Assembly: GCA_017560125.1 (NCBI GenBank)
Contig: JAFYOS010000032.1
Location: 1 to 64,000 of the forward strand
Source of the DNA: Bacteroidaceae bacterium
GTDB lineage: Bacteria > Bacteroidota > Bacteroidia > Bacteroidales > Bacteroidaceae
Length of the DNA: 64,000 nucleotides
Reading direction: 5' to 3'
Of this stretch, positions 27,356 to 35,448 are shown in pieces. The stretch's first letter is position 1. Every line of letters starts with the position of its first letter. The notes beneath the pieces are model-generated. The model made no database searches and was not told the origin of the DNA. It saw nothing but the letters and a program-made list of their open reading frames with translations. A program made the position numbers and the translations under genes.

Positions 27356-27393
27356 ATATCAAACTTGCTTGAATATTTTAAAGCGAGCGCAGC
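27356..27393 (-). repeat. Intergenic repeat, copy A
   Basis: Read on the minus strand this is a GCGCTCGCT block, an A/T run, then ATTCAAGCAAGTTTGATAT. It matches 49270-49307 with a few substitutions and a two-base gap, including a shared core of about 24 bases. Both copies lie upstream of a gene. Confidence 0.7.
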
Positions 27394-27591
27394 GTATCTT
27401 AGAGCTCTGCTCAAATATATATAAAGATTGTATAAACGAGTGAAAAAAATCTTCTTTTATGCAAACGGGAATATATAAGAGCTGTGCAGCCACCTTAATT
27501 ATTGCAGATGCATTGGTTGCGTGAAGGAATATTTTCGTATATTCGCGTTCCAAAACAGATTTTTAATAACCATCATATAAAAAAGCAACCA

Positions 27592-28755
27592 ATGAGATTG
27601 AAAAAAATCCCCCTACTTGCACAGATAATCGCCGCAATAGCCTTCGGTGTGCTGTGCGGAACAATATTCCCCGAATGGCTATCGCGCATCTTTGCCACCT
27701 TCAACGCCCTGTTCTCGAACATACTAAGCTTCGTTATACCTCTTATTATATTAGGGCTCATAGCTCCCGCCATTGCCGATGTGGGCAAAAAGGCCGGCAA
27801 GCTACTTGTGGCGACGGCGACCATAGCCTACGCGTTCACCGTCTTCTCGGGCTTCTTCTCGTATGGAGTGTGCGAAGCGCTGTACCCGATGCTCATCAGC
27901 GGCGAATCGCTGAGCCACGTAGAGAGCGAGAGCACATCCCTTGCCCCCTACTTCACCATCGAGATGCCGCCACTGTTCGGTGTGATGAGCGCACTGGTGA
28001 CATCGTTCATCCTGGGTGTAGGAATGACTGCCATCAATGGTAATGCACTGAAAAATGCGATGGACGATTTCCGCGCCATAGTAATGCTCTCAATAGAAAA
28101 AATCATCATCCCCTTCCTGCCGCTGTATATCTTCGGCATTTTCCTTGCGATTACCGTCAGCGGACAAATTGCAAGCATCTTCTCGGTGTTCATAAAGATT
28201 ATAATACTTATATTCCTGATTGCCTGCGCCATACTGCTGCTGCAATATTGCATTGCCGGAGCCGTATCGGGCAAGAACCCCTTGAAAATGCTCAAGAACA
28301 TGCTGGTGGCCTATTTCACTGCATTGGGCACACAGTCGTCGGCGGCGACAATACCCGTCACATTGGCACAGACGAAGAAGAACGGCGTCAGGGACGAGAT
28401 TGCCGATTTCGTGATACCCTTGTGCGCCACCATCCATCTGTCGGGAAGTACACTGAAGATTGTGGCTTGCGCCATTGCCATCATGATGCTCAACGGCATG
28501 CAGTACGACCTTGTTACAATGACTGCATTCATACTGATGCTCGGCGTGACGATGATAGCAGCCCCCGGCGTTCCCGGTGGAGCCATCATGGCCTCGTTGG
28601 GCGTGTTGGAATCTATTTTGGGATTCGACCAGACGGCATTGGGACTGATGATAGCGCTCTACATTGCAATGGATAGCTTCGGCACCGCCACCAATGTCAC
28701 AGGCGACGGCGCAATAGCTGCCATCATCGATAAATACGAAAAGAGCAACAAATAG
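27592..28755 (+). CDS. Dicarboxylate/amino acid:cation symporter (DAACS family)
   Basis: 387 residues from the ATG at 27592 (MRLKKIPLLAQ). The frame is open 30 codons farther upstream, but that part is not membrane-like. The protein is hydrophobic throughout. It has the serine-rich re-entrant loop GTQSSAATIPVT, the SGSTLKIV segment, GVPGGAIMAS and DSFGTATNVTGDGA, all typical of the glutamate transporter homologue fold. It imports acidic amino acids, C4-dicarboxylates, serine or threonine with Na+ or H+. The substrate is uncertain because the NMDGT signature is altered to SGST, as in SstT-like or uncharacterised branches. Confidence 0.85.
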   Translation: MRLKKIPLLAQIIAAIAFGVLCGTIFPEWLSRIFATFNALFSNILSFVIPLIILGLIAPAIADVGKKAGKLLVATATIAYAFTVFSGFFSYGVCEALYPMLISGESLSHVESESTSLAPYFTIEMPPLFGVMSALVTSFILGVGMTAINGNALKNAMDDFRAIVMLSIEKIIIPFLPLYIFGIFLAITVSGQIASIFSVFIKIIILIFLIACAILLLQYCIAGAVSGKNPLKMLKNMLVAYFTALGTQSSAATIPVTLAQTKKNGVRDEIADFVIPLCATIHLSGSTLKIVACAIAIMMLNGMQYDLVTMTAFILMLGVTMIAAPGVPGGAIMASLGVLESILGFDQTALGLMIALYIAMDSFGTATNVTGDGAIAAIIDKYEKSNK

Positions 28756-28772
28756 CCCAGCACGATATAACG

Positions 28773-28808
28773 AAAAGGCGTGTCAATGAACTATTGACAC
28801 GCCTTTTT
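28773..28808. terminator. Bidirectional terminator
   Basis: AAAAGGCGTGTCAAT pairs with ATTGACACGCCTTTTT around a short loop. It serves the convergent symporter and DUF4301 genes. Confidence 0.9.
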
Positions 28809-28827
28809 ATTTGTAGGATATGCTCTG

Positions 28828-30342
28828 TTACTGATGTGTATCTCTCAGCAAATCGTTAACTGTCTTCACGGGGTTGAAGGTAGCAAGAGGAACCTCTACA
28901 AATACGGTATTCCAGTCGCTCATGGCGCCGTTCCACAATCCGGGGAGTTCCATAGCCTTCAGCTCGCGACCATTCTTCGATTTGTGCGAAATGAAACCGG
29001 TCGATGGATCAACGTAATTGGGAAGGTTGAATTTTTCGCCCTTGTAGTTCTTCACCGAGCAGACAAGGTCAACGGGGTTGAAGTGAGTGCCCTCCTCGAA
29101 CATGGCCTTCGCCTTGGGATTGTTCATGTTAATCTGCGAGCTCTCGAGTATCTGCAACGACACGGTGCCATCGCTGTTGTATGCAAGGAAGGGGCCACCA
29201 CCCGGCTCGCCCACGTTTCTCACCATTCCGCACACGCGCATAGGACGGTTGAGCTTCTTGCGAAGGTAGATTACAAGGTCGCAATCCTCGAGGTGCTTTA
29301 TCTCGCTGCAACGGCAGAAGAGCTTCTGCTGCACGAAATGGATAATCTCCTCGACCTGCTCGTGGGTATATTTGCCCGAATCAATCAGGCGCAGATATTC
29401 GAATGCTTTCTGCTGCAACGACACAAGCACACCGGCTATTACCTTTTTATATGTAACGGTGTCGCTCTTCAATCTGTCGGGAACCACATTGTCGATGTTC
29501 TTTATGAAAATGATATCCGAATCGATGTCGTTAAGGTTCTCGATGAGCGCACCATGACCGCCGGGACGGAAAAGCAGCTCGCCATTCTCGCGGAAGGGGT
29601 TGTTGTCGGCATCCACAGCAATGGTGTCGGTACTCTGCTTCTGCTCCGAGAAGGTAACATCGTACTCAACACCGAACATATTTTCATATACAGCCTTCTT
29701 GTCGGCCACCAACTGCTCGAACAGAGCACGATGGTTGGGCGACACGGTAAAGTGGAGCTTCACCTTGCTTCCCATTGCCGCATACAAAGCGCCCTCGACA
29801 AAATGTTCCTCTACGGGAGTGCGGTTGCTGTTGTCGTAATTGTGGAATTTGAGCAAGCCCTTGGGCAATGCACCATAATTGAGGCCCTTTGCATCGAGCA
29901 GATTAAAGACCACAGCCTTGTAGTTGCCCGCGGCCATCAGCTCCTTGATAGTAGCCGAATTGTTCTTCACGCACGCCTCGTCGAGCTCGGTATAGAAAGC
30001 GAATTTCTCGATGTTGGCAAAGAAATTCTTCTCGAAATCGCTTGTAGGCTCGTTCGCCTCGCCGTCGAGGAAAGAGAACAAGTCCTTGAACATGCGGCTT
30101 GCCGCACCCGAAGCGGGAACAAATTTCAGGATGTTGTTTCCACCCTTGCAATACTCATCCCACACAGCAAGGTAGTTCTCGACCTCGGAAGCCATAGGAA
30201 CAAGTATGCCTTTTTCGACCGATGCAGCCGCTTCCACCTTCAAAAAGGGGAATCCGGTTACAAAATTCTTTAATTGCTCGGACATTTTCTGTTCCGAAAT
30301 ACCTTTTCTGTTCAGTAATTCCTGATCTGCACTGCTTATCAT
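28828..30342 (-). CDS. DUF4301 family protein
   Basis: 504 residues, typical length for DUF4301, a family I know mainly from Bacteroidota. Characteristic segments: FVPASGAASRMFKDLF near the N-terminus, NSNRTPVEEHFVEGALY, FRPGGHGALIENLNDIDSDIIFIKNIDNV in the middle, and GMVRNVGEPGGGPFLAYN. The GGHGALI and GEPGGGPF loops recall nucleotidyl- or sugar-phosphate-handling folds, but no activity is established to my knowledge. It is probably monocistronic. A near-consensus -7 (GATATTTG, minus strand, 30371-30378) precedes it. Confidence 0.85.
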   Translation of the reverse strand: MISSADQELLNRKGISEQKMSEQLKNFVTGFPFLKVEAAASVEKGILVPMASEVENYLAVWDEYCKGGNNILKFVPASGAASRMFKDLFSFLDGEANEPTSDFEKNFFANIEKFAFYTELDEACVKNNSATIKELMAAGNYKAVVFNLLDAKGLNYGALPKGLLKFHNYDNSNRTPVEEHFVEGALYAAMGSKVKLHFTVSPNHRALFEQLVADKKAVYENMFGVEYDVTFSEQKQSTDTIAVDADNNPFRENGELLFRPGGHGALIENLNDIDSDIIFIKNIDNVVPDRLKSDTVTYKKVIAGVLVSLQQKAFEYLRLIDSGKYTHEQVEEIIHFVQQKLFCRCSEIKHLEDCDLVIYLRKKLNRPMRVCGMVRNVGEPGGGPFLAYNSDGTVSLQILESSQINMNNPKAKAMFEEGTHFNPVDLVCSVKNYKGEKFNLPNYVDPSTGFISHKSKNGRELKAMELPGLWNGAMSDWNTVFVEVPLATFNPVKTVNDLLRDTHQ

Positions 30343-30498
30343 AGTTACTACATTTTATTATCTAATACAACAAATATCATCGCATAATGGCGAAACGGTG
30401 CATGTCATAAAAACGATATACACACATTCGATTTACAAAAATAAAAATAATTTTCTAAAAACATCAAAAAAAATAGTTCTTTTAAGATAATAAAAAAT

Positions 30499-30539
30499 TA
30501 TCTTTGTTATCGATAAGGCGCAGCGCAAGCGAAGCGCCT
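30499..30539 (+). promoter_or_regulatory. -7 box and leader stem-loop of the RelA/SpoT homologue
   Basis: TATCTTTG (30499-30506) is followed by AGGCGC (30516-30521) and GCGCCT (30534-30539), which can form a hairpin at the very 5' end of the transcript. Interval 30343-30571 otherwise holds only A/T-rich sequence. Confidence 0.4.
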
Positions 30540-30571
30540 GTAACACGAACAGACGATTAAACCAAAACACC

Positions 30572-32785
30572 ATGTCCGAGAAAATTGTCCTTACACCGAG
30601 CGAAAAAGAAAAATTGCTGAGCCTGTATCGCATGCTCCGCAAGGAGATGGGCGAAAGGCCTTCGGCTGCCGATTTCCGTTTTCTGAAAAAATGTATCGAC
30701 CAAGCTGTGGCCGAGGGGAAAATAACCAAAGACCGTTTCGGTCTGAACCCAATAGAGCTCGACATGCAGACCACCTACCTTGTGAGCAAGGAGATTGGTC
30801 ACAACAGGGATATCACCATAAGCATTCTGCTCAACCGATGCATGCAGGCGGGCGCCATCACCATGGACGAGATTGCACCCATATTCGGCAGCGGCGTAAC
30901 AAATATACTCACAAGCCTGGCACAGATAAATTCGCTCTATGCTAAGAGCCCCACAGTGGATAGCGAAAATTTCCGCAATCTGCTGCTCTCTTTCACCAAC
31001 GACATGCGCATCATTCTTATAATGATAGCCGACCGATTGGTGCTCATGCGTCACATATACGATTCGGACAACGAAGAGGCACGCCTGCAAGTGGCCCACG
31101 AGGCATCGAAGCTGTATGCCCCGCTCGCCCACAAACTCGGTTTCTACAAAATGAAATCGGAGCTCGAGGACCTTGTAATAAGATACACCGAGCCCGATGT
31201 ATATGCCGAACTGAGCAGGAAGCTCGAAGAGACTGCCGCTTCGCGCGAGGACTACATGAAAAATTTCATCCATCCCATAGAGAAGGCGCTCAAGAGCAAC
31301 CCGCACATAAAATACCGCATAAAAGGTCGCACAAAATCGATCCACTCCATATGGCAGAAGATGAAACGGCAGAAACGTCCGTTCGAGGGCATTTACGACA
31401 TTTTCGCCATACGAATAATCATCGACAGCGAACCGGCCAACGAAAAGAGCGAATGCTGGCAGGTATATTCGCTGGTTACCGACCTATATACCCCCAATCC
31501 CCACCGTCTGCGCGACTGGCTGTCGGTGCCCAAGAGCAACGGATACGAATCGTTGCACACCACGGTGATGGGTCCCGAAGGTCGATGGGTAGAGGTGCAG
31601 ATACGTACCGAGCGCATGGATACCATCGCCGAGCACGGTCTGGCCGCACACTGGCGCTACAAGGGTATAAAGAGCGAAAAGGGGCTCGACAACCTGTTGG
31701 CCTCCATACGCGACACGCTCGAGCATATCTCCGACGAGGATGTGAACGACAGCAAATTCAAAATGGAGCTCTACAAGGATGACATCTTTGTATTCACCCC
31801 TAAGGGCGACCTTTTCCACCTGCCCAAGGGAGCTACCATACTCGATTTTGCATTCTGCATACACACAACGGTGGGCAGCCACTGCACCGGCGCGCTTGTG
31901 AATGGCCGCAATGTACCCTTCAAGCACTCGCTGAACAATGGCGACCAGGTTGAAATCATCACTTCGAACAGCCAGACACCCAAGGCTGCGTGGCTGAAAA
32001 TTGTAAAGACCTCACGCGCAAGGGCCAAGATAAGACAGGCATTGAAGGATATAGGCGCGCGACAGGCCGCCTTGGCACGCGAAACCATAGAGCGCAAGTT
32101 CAAGAACCACAAAATGGAGTTCGACGAGCGTGAAATGGATCGTCTTGTACGCAAAATGGGCTTCAAGCGCCTGACCGACTTCTATCAGCAGGTAGCCGAC
32201 GGATTTATCGATGTGACCGATGTGTTGCAGCGCTATCAGGATATGCTCGCCAGCGACAACGCCACGAACGAGACCACGCACAGCGCACAGGAATTCACCC
32301 TGCAGAACGATGTGGACGTCAATACATCGCACGACATCCTGGTCATCGAGCGCAACCTGAAAGGCGTCGATTATAAATTTGCAAAATGTTGCGCCCCTGT
32401 CTTCGGCGACGAGATATTCGGATTTGTCACCATAAGCGGCGGCATCTCCATACACCGTTCCGATTGCAGCAACGCACGACAACTGCGCGAACGCTACCCA
32501 TGGCGTGTCATCGAAGCACGCTGGAGCGACAAGGACAAGAACGGCAAGACGCTCTATGCTGTCAACCTGCGCATTGTAGGAAACGACGACATCGGCATTG
32601 TAACCAATGTGACATCGTTAATTACCCAAGAGAAGGACATCATACTGCGAAGCATCAACATCGACTCGCACGACTCGCTCTTCTCGGGCACACTGACGTT
32701 GCTCATAGACGAATACAGCCGAGTAAACAGAGTGATACGAAAGATAGAGGCAATTAAGGGCATAAAACAGGTGTCTCGAGTGTAA
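30572..32785 (+). CDS. RelA/SpoT-type (p)ppGpp synthetase with degenerate hydrolase domain
   Basis: 737 residues, normal for a long RSH. Order: HD-like region (about 20-200), synthetase (about 230-400: GRTKSIHSIWQKM, DIFAIRIII, SNGYESLHTTVMGP, EVQIRTERMDTIAEHGLAAHW), TGS (about 405-470, DIFVFTPKGDLFHLPKG), a Cys-containing module (FAKCCAPVFGDEI) and a C-terminal ACT domain. In the HD domain the metal-binding His-Asp of the LLHDVVEDT motif is replaced by LLNRCMQAG (Asn 88/Arg 89), and the first conserved His is also missing; Asp 154 in IADRL remains. It should synthesise but not hydrolyse (p)ppGpp, i.e. be RelA-like, with a SpoT/Rel partner elsewhere in the genome. Confidence 0.9.
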   Translation: MSEKIVLTPSEKEKLLSLYRMLRKEMGERPSAADFRFLKKCIDQAVAEGKITKDRFGLNPIELDMQTTYLVSKEIGHNRDITISILLNRCMQAGAITMDEIAPIFGSGVTNILTSLAQINSLYAKSPTVDSENFRNLLLSFTNDMRIILIMIADRLVLMRHIYDSDNEEARLQVAHEASKLYAPLAHKLGFYKMKSELEDLVIRYTEPDVYAELSRKLEETAASREDYMKNFIHPIEKALKSNPHIKYRIKGRTKSIHSIWQKMKRQKRPFEGIYDIFAIRIIIDSEPANEKSECWQVYSLVTDLYTPNPHRLRDWLSVPKSNGYESLHTTVMGPEGRWVEVQIRTERMDTIAEHGLAAHWRYKGIKSEKGLDNLLASIRDTLEHISDEDVNDSKFKMELYKDDIFVFTPKGDLFHLPKGATILDFAFCIHTTVGSHCTGALVNGRNVPFKHSLNNGDQVEIITSNSQTPKAAWLKIVKTSRARAKIRQALKDIGARQAALARETIERKFKNHKMEFDEREMDRLVRKMGFKRLTDFYQQVADGFIDVTDVLQRYQDMLASDNATNETTHSAQEFTLQNDVDVNTSHDILVIERNLKGVDYKFAKCCAPVFGDEIFGFVTISGGISIHRSDCSNARQLRERYPWRVIEARWSDKDKNGKTLYAVNLRIVGNDDIGIVTNVTSLITQEKDIILRSINIDSHDSLFSGTLTLLIDEYSRVNRVIRKIEAIKGIKQVSRV

Positions 32786-32855
32786 CAACCGAAAATGTTC
32801 ATTATATCCATATTAAAAAATCCAAAAACAGGCATCGCATATGGATATAAAAGAA

Positions 32856-32863
32856 TAACTTTG
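32856..32863 (+). promoter_or_regulatory. -7 box for the DUF1573 gene
   Basis: TAACTTTG, about 28 bases before the ATG at 32891. It supports the shorter start chosen for that gene. Confidence 0.5.
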
Positions 32864-32890
32864 CACCGTTTTTTAAAAAAAGGGAGAACT

Positions 32891-33364
32891 ATGAGAAAAA
32901 TAATAATAACCCTGCTGTTGGCCATCGCCATCCTTCCGGCATGTGCTCAGGAGGTAAAACAGGTGGTAAAAAAAGAGAATAAAGAGAGTGTGGTAAAGAA
33001 ATATGCAGAAATTAAGTTCGAAAAGACGACCCACAATTTCGGAACATTTGCTGCCGACACAGCCTTGCTGCATTGCGAATTCAAGTTCAAGAATACAGGC
33101 AATGCCGACCTCTACATCCATCAGGCATTTGCATCGTGCGGCTGCACCGCACCCGAAATTCCCACCGAGGCCATCAAGCCCGGCGAGAGCGGAGTGATAA
33201 AGGTCGAGTACAACGGCATGCGCAAAGCACCCGGCAGCATGCGACGCAGCATCACACTGCACACCAATGCCAGAAACGAAATGGTGAAGATTTACATCAC
33301 CGGTAAAATGCTTCCCCGCGAGGTGGTCGAGACACCTGTCATCACCGTCGAAGAAGATAACTAA
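32891..33364 (+). CDS. DUF1573 domain secreted protein
   Basis: 157 residues from the ATG at 32891 (MRKIIITLLL). The frame extends upstream, but that region contains the -7 box. The signal peptide ends near PACAQ; the Cys could also make it a lipoprotein, though AIILPAC is an imperfect lipobox. The rest is one DUF1573 Ig-like domain: KTTHNFGTFAADTALLHCEF, NTGNADLYIHQAFASCGCTAPE, then TGKML. The function of the family is unknown; members are abundant in Bacteroidota envelopes. Confidence 0.85.
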   Translation: MRKIIITLLLAIAILPACAQEVKQVVKKENKESVVKKYAEIKFEKTTHNFGTFAADTALLHCEFKFKNTGNADLYIHQAFASCGCTAPEIPTEAIKPGESGVIKVEYNGMRKAPGSMRRSITLHTNARNEMVKIYITGKMLPREVVETPVITVEEDN

Positions 33365-33383
33365 AAGATATCGAAAAGAACAA

Positions 33384-33441
33384 AACAAGCGGCGAATATA
33401 TTGCAACCACTAATCAAACGCAATACATTCGCCGCTTGTTT
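33384..33441. terminator. Long bidirectional hairpin terminator
   Basis: AACAAGCGGCGAAT pairs with ATTCGCCGCTTGTT around a loop that itself contains TATTG/CAATA. It lies between the convergent DUF1573 and MBL genes. Confidence 0.75.
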
Positions 33442-33488
33442 ATATCAAATAGACAAAAATCCCTATACATAGGAAATAAAAAAGGAGG

Positions 33489-34253
33489 TTAACGAACCTC
33501 CAAAACAAGACCATCGTATGCAAGGTGCACCCCGGCGGGAAGCACCTTTTCTATTTTGGAATGGAGCCCTATATGGTGCATCAGATGGGTGAAATAGGTC
33601 ACACGCGGAGCAATGTAATCGATAACCTTGTATGCCTCGAGCACCGTTTGGTGCGAACCGTGAGGTTTTGAAAAGCGTAGAGCGTTTATTATCAGCGTAT
33701 CTACGCCCTTTAGTTTATCTAATTCTTTAAGATCAGCCGTACGCATATCTGTAATGTAAGCAAACGAGCCTATTCTATATCCAAGTATGGGCAAGCGGCC
33801 ATGTAACACATTGATAGGAGTAATATTAAACCCGCCCGCTTCAAACGGTTCTTTAGGATTGATAGCATGCAATACAAGATTGGGAATACCGGGGTATTTC
33901 ACACTCGAAAAGCAGTAAGGGAGAACAGTTCTCACATGCTCTACGGTGTGTGCGTCGGCATAAATGGGAATATCGCCCTTGCGACAATAGGGGCGCAAAT
34001 CGTCGAGCCCACCAGTATGGTCGTAGTGATTATGCGTTAGCAGCACGGCATTTATCTCACCAAAGGGCTTATGCAGCATCTGTGCTCTGAAATCGGGACC
34101 GCAATCGATGAGCAGCCTTCGGCCGCCATCCTCGATAAGCGCCGAAGAACGCAAACGCGAGTCCTTGGGGTCGGTCGATGTGCACACTTCGCACGAGCAA
34201 CCAAGCTCGGGAACACCCGTCGATGTACCTGTACCTAAAATAGTAACCTTCAT
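33489..34253 (-). CDS. MBL-fold metallohydrolase (PhnP-like)
   Basis: 254 residues. The N-terminus MKVTILGTGTSTGVPELGC and the metal motif LTHNHYDHTGG (HxHxDH), with ITDMR and THLMHHIGLHS further on, place it in the PhnP/phosphoribosyl cyclic phosphodiesterase branch of the metallo-beta-lactamase superfamily. CSCEVC near residue 20-25 matches the Cys-rich Zn site of that branch. There are no phn genes nearby, so its substrate is probably another cyclic nucleotide or phosphodiester. It lies 18 bases downstream of murB and is likely cotranscribed with it. Confidence 0.88.
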   Translation of the reverse strand: MKVTILGTGTSTGVPELGCSCEVCTSTDPKDSRLRSSALIEDGGRRLLIDCGPDFRAQMLHKPFGEINAVLLTHNHYDHTGGLDDLRPYCRKGDIPIYADAHTVEHVRTVLPYCFSSVKYPGIPNLVLHAINPKEPFEAGGFNITPINVLHGRLPILGYRIGSFAYITDMRTADLKELDKLKGVDTLIINALRFSKPHGSHQTVLEAYKVIDYIAPRVTYFTHLMHHIGLHSKIEKVLPAGVHLAYDGLVLEVR

Positions 34254-34271
34254 ATCGTTATAAACGGCAAC

Positions 34272-35279
34272 CTAATCTATTACATTAACCTCGGGATGTA
34301 TATCGACACCGAATTTCTCCTTGACAGAAGCCTGCACCTGCGCTGCAAACGCAAGCACATCAGCGCCTGTTGCATCGCCCAAATTTACCACCACCAATGC
34401 CTGATTGCGATACACACCAACAGTTGCACTGCTGCGCTCCTTCCATCCACACTGGTCGATGAGCCATCCCGCAGAGAGCTTCACGCCGCCAGGCGCTGCA
34501 TAGGTGGGCATCGCAGGGAAACGGCTCTTCAGCTCTTCGGCAACAGAGGCCTCTACAACGGGGTTCATAAAGAAACTGCCGGCGCTGCCTATTTCGGCGG
34601 GATCGGGCAATTTCGCAGCGCGCGTTTCACACACAGCCTTGCGAATATTCGCCGCGTTGACACCACCAAGAGCATTACACTGTTCCTTTAAGTTGCCATA
34701 TGTAAGCACATAGTTACCAACCTTGTTCAAGCGGAACACAACATGAGCTACCACATATTTTCCCTTCTCCTCGGCCTTGAAGACGCTATGCCTGTAAGCG
34801 AAGCGACAATCCTCTTTCGTGAAGACCTTTTCGCTGCCATCGGACAAGGAAATGCACTCGACGCGCTCTATCAAGTCGCCTGCCTCGACGCCATAAGCAC
34901 CTACATTCTGCACGGCACTTGCGCCCACCTCGCCGGGGATAGCCGACAAGTTCTCGAGGCCCTGCCAACCGCGTTCCACTGTATAGGCAACAAATTCATC
35001 CCAGTTTATTCCGCTGCCGGCACGCACCAGCAGTGTGTCGTCGTCCTCGGCAACAACCTCGACACCATTGATAGCCGAGTGAAGTATCACACCATCGAAA
35101 TCACCCATAAAGAGCAAGTTGCTACCACCGCCAATAACCAGGTGGCGCACGCTATCCAATCGGCCGGCAATAGCCTTTATATCCTCCACCGAAGAAAATT
35201 CCACAAAATGCGCCGCCTTGACATCAATGCCGAAGGTATTGTGAGGCAGCAACGAATAGTCTGTACTGTGCTTAATCAT
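34272..35279 (-). CDS. murB: UDP-N-acetylmuramate dehydrogenase
   Basis: 335 residues from the ATG at 35279 (MIKHSTDYSLLPHNTFGID). A longer frame to 35423 would run through the promoter and is rejected. FAD-binding motif VIGGGSNLLF, then LSAIPGEVGASAVQNVGAYG, and SAGSFFMNPVV with the catalytic Ser near the C-terminus. SAGWLIDQCGWK is typical of type I (E. coli-like) MurB. It reduces the enolpyruvyl group of UDP-GlcNAc-enolpyruvate to give UDP-MurNAc in peptidoglycan synthesis. It is essential in most bacteria. Confidence 0.96.
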   Translation of the reverse strand: MIKHSTDYSLLPHNTFGIDVKAAHFVEFSSVEDIKAIAGRLDSVRHLVIGGGSNLLFMGDFDGVILHSAINGVEVVAEDDDTLLVRAGSGINWDEFVAYTVERGWQGLENLSAIPGEVGASAVQNVGAYGVEAGDLIERVECISLSDGSEKVFTKEDCRFAYRHSVFKAEEKGKYVVAHVVFRLNKVGNYVLTYGNLKEQCNALGGVNAANIRKAVCETRAAKLPDPAEIGSAGSFFMNPVVEASVAEELKSRFPAMPTYAAPGGVKLSAGWLIDQCGWKERSSATVGVYRNQALVVVNLGDATGADVLAFAAQVQASVKEKFGVDIHPEVNVID

Positions 35280-35312
35280 AATTACTTCCCAAAAAGCGTC
35301 ATAAATTCCTTG

Positions 35313-35344
35313 CGAAGATAATATAAATAGCAGATAGAAACAAA
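35313..35344 (-). promoter_or_regulatory. Promoter of murB
   Basis: Minus strand TTTG (35341-35344), 20 bases, TATCTTCG (35313-35320). It is divergent from the beta-galactosidase promoter with about 24 bases between the two. Confidence 0.55.
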
Positions 35345-35367
35345 TTTTGCAATATAAGCGTAGCGAA

Positions 35368-35399
35368 TTTGAAAAATCGCCGAATTTTATATAAATTTG
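35368..35399 (+). promoter_or_regulatory. Promoter of the beta-galactosidase gene
   Basis: TTTG (35368-35371), 20 bases, TAAATTTG (35392-35399). A full match to consensus; the leader is about 45 bases. Confidence 0.7.
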
Positions 35400-35448
35400 C
35401 CTTTTTAATAGGAAACACATCAAAAATCAATACAATAAACCATAAATT

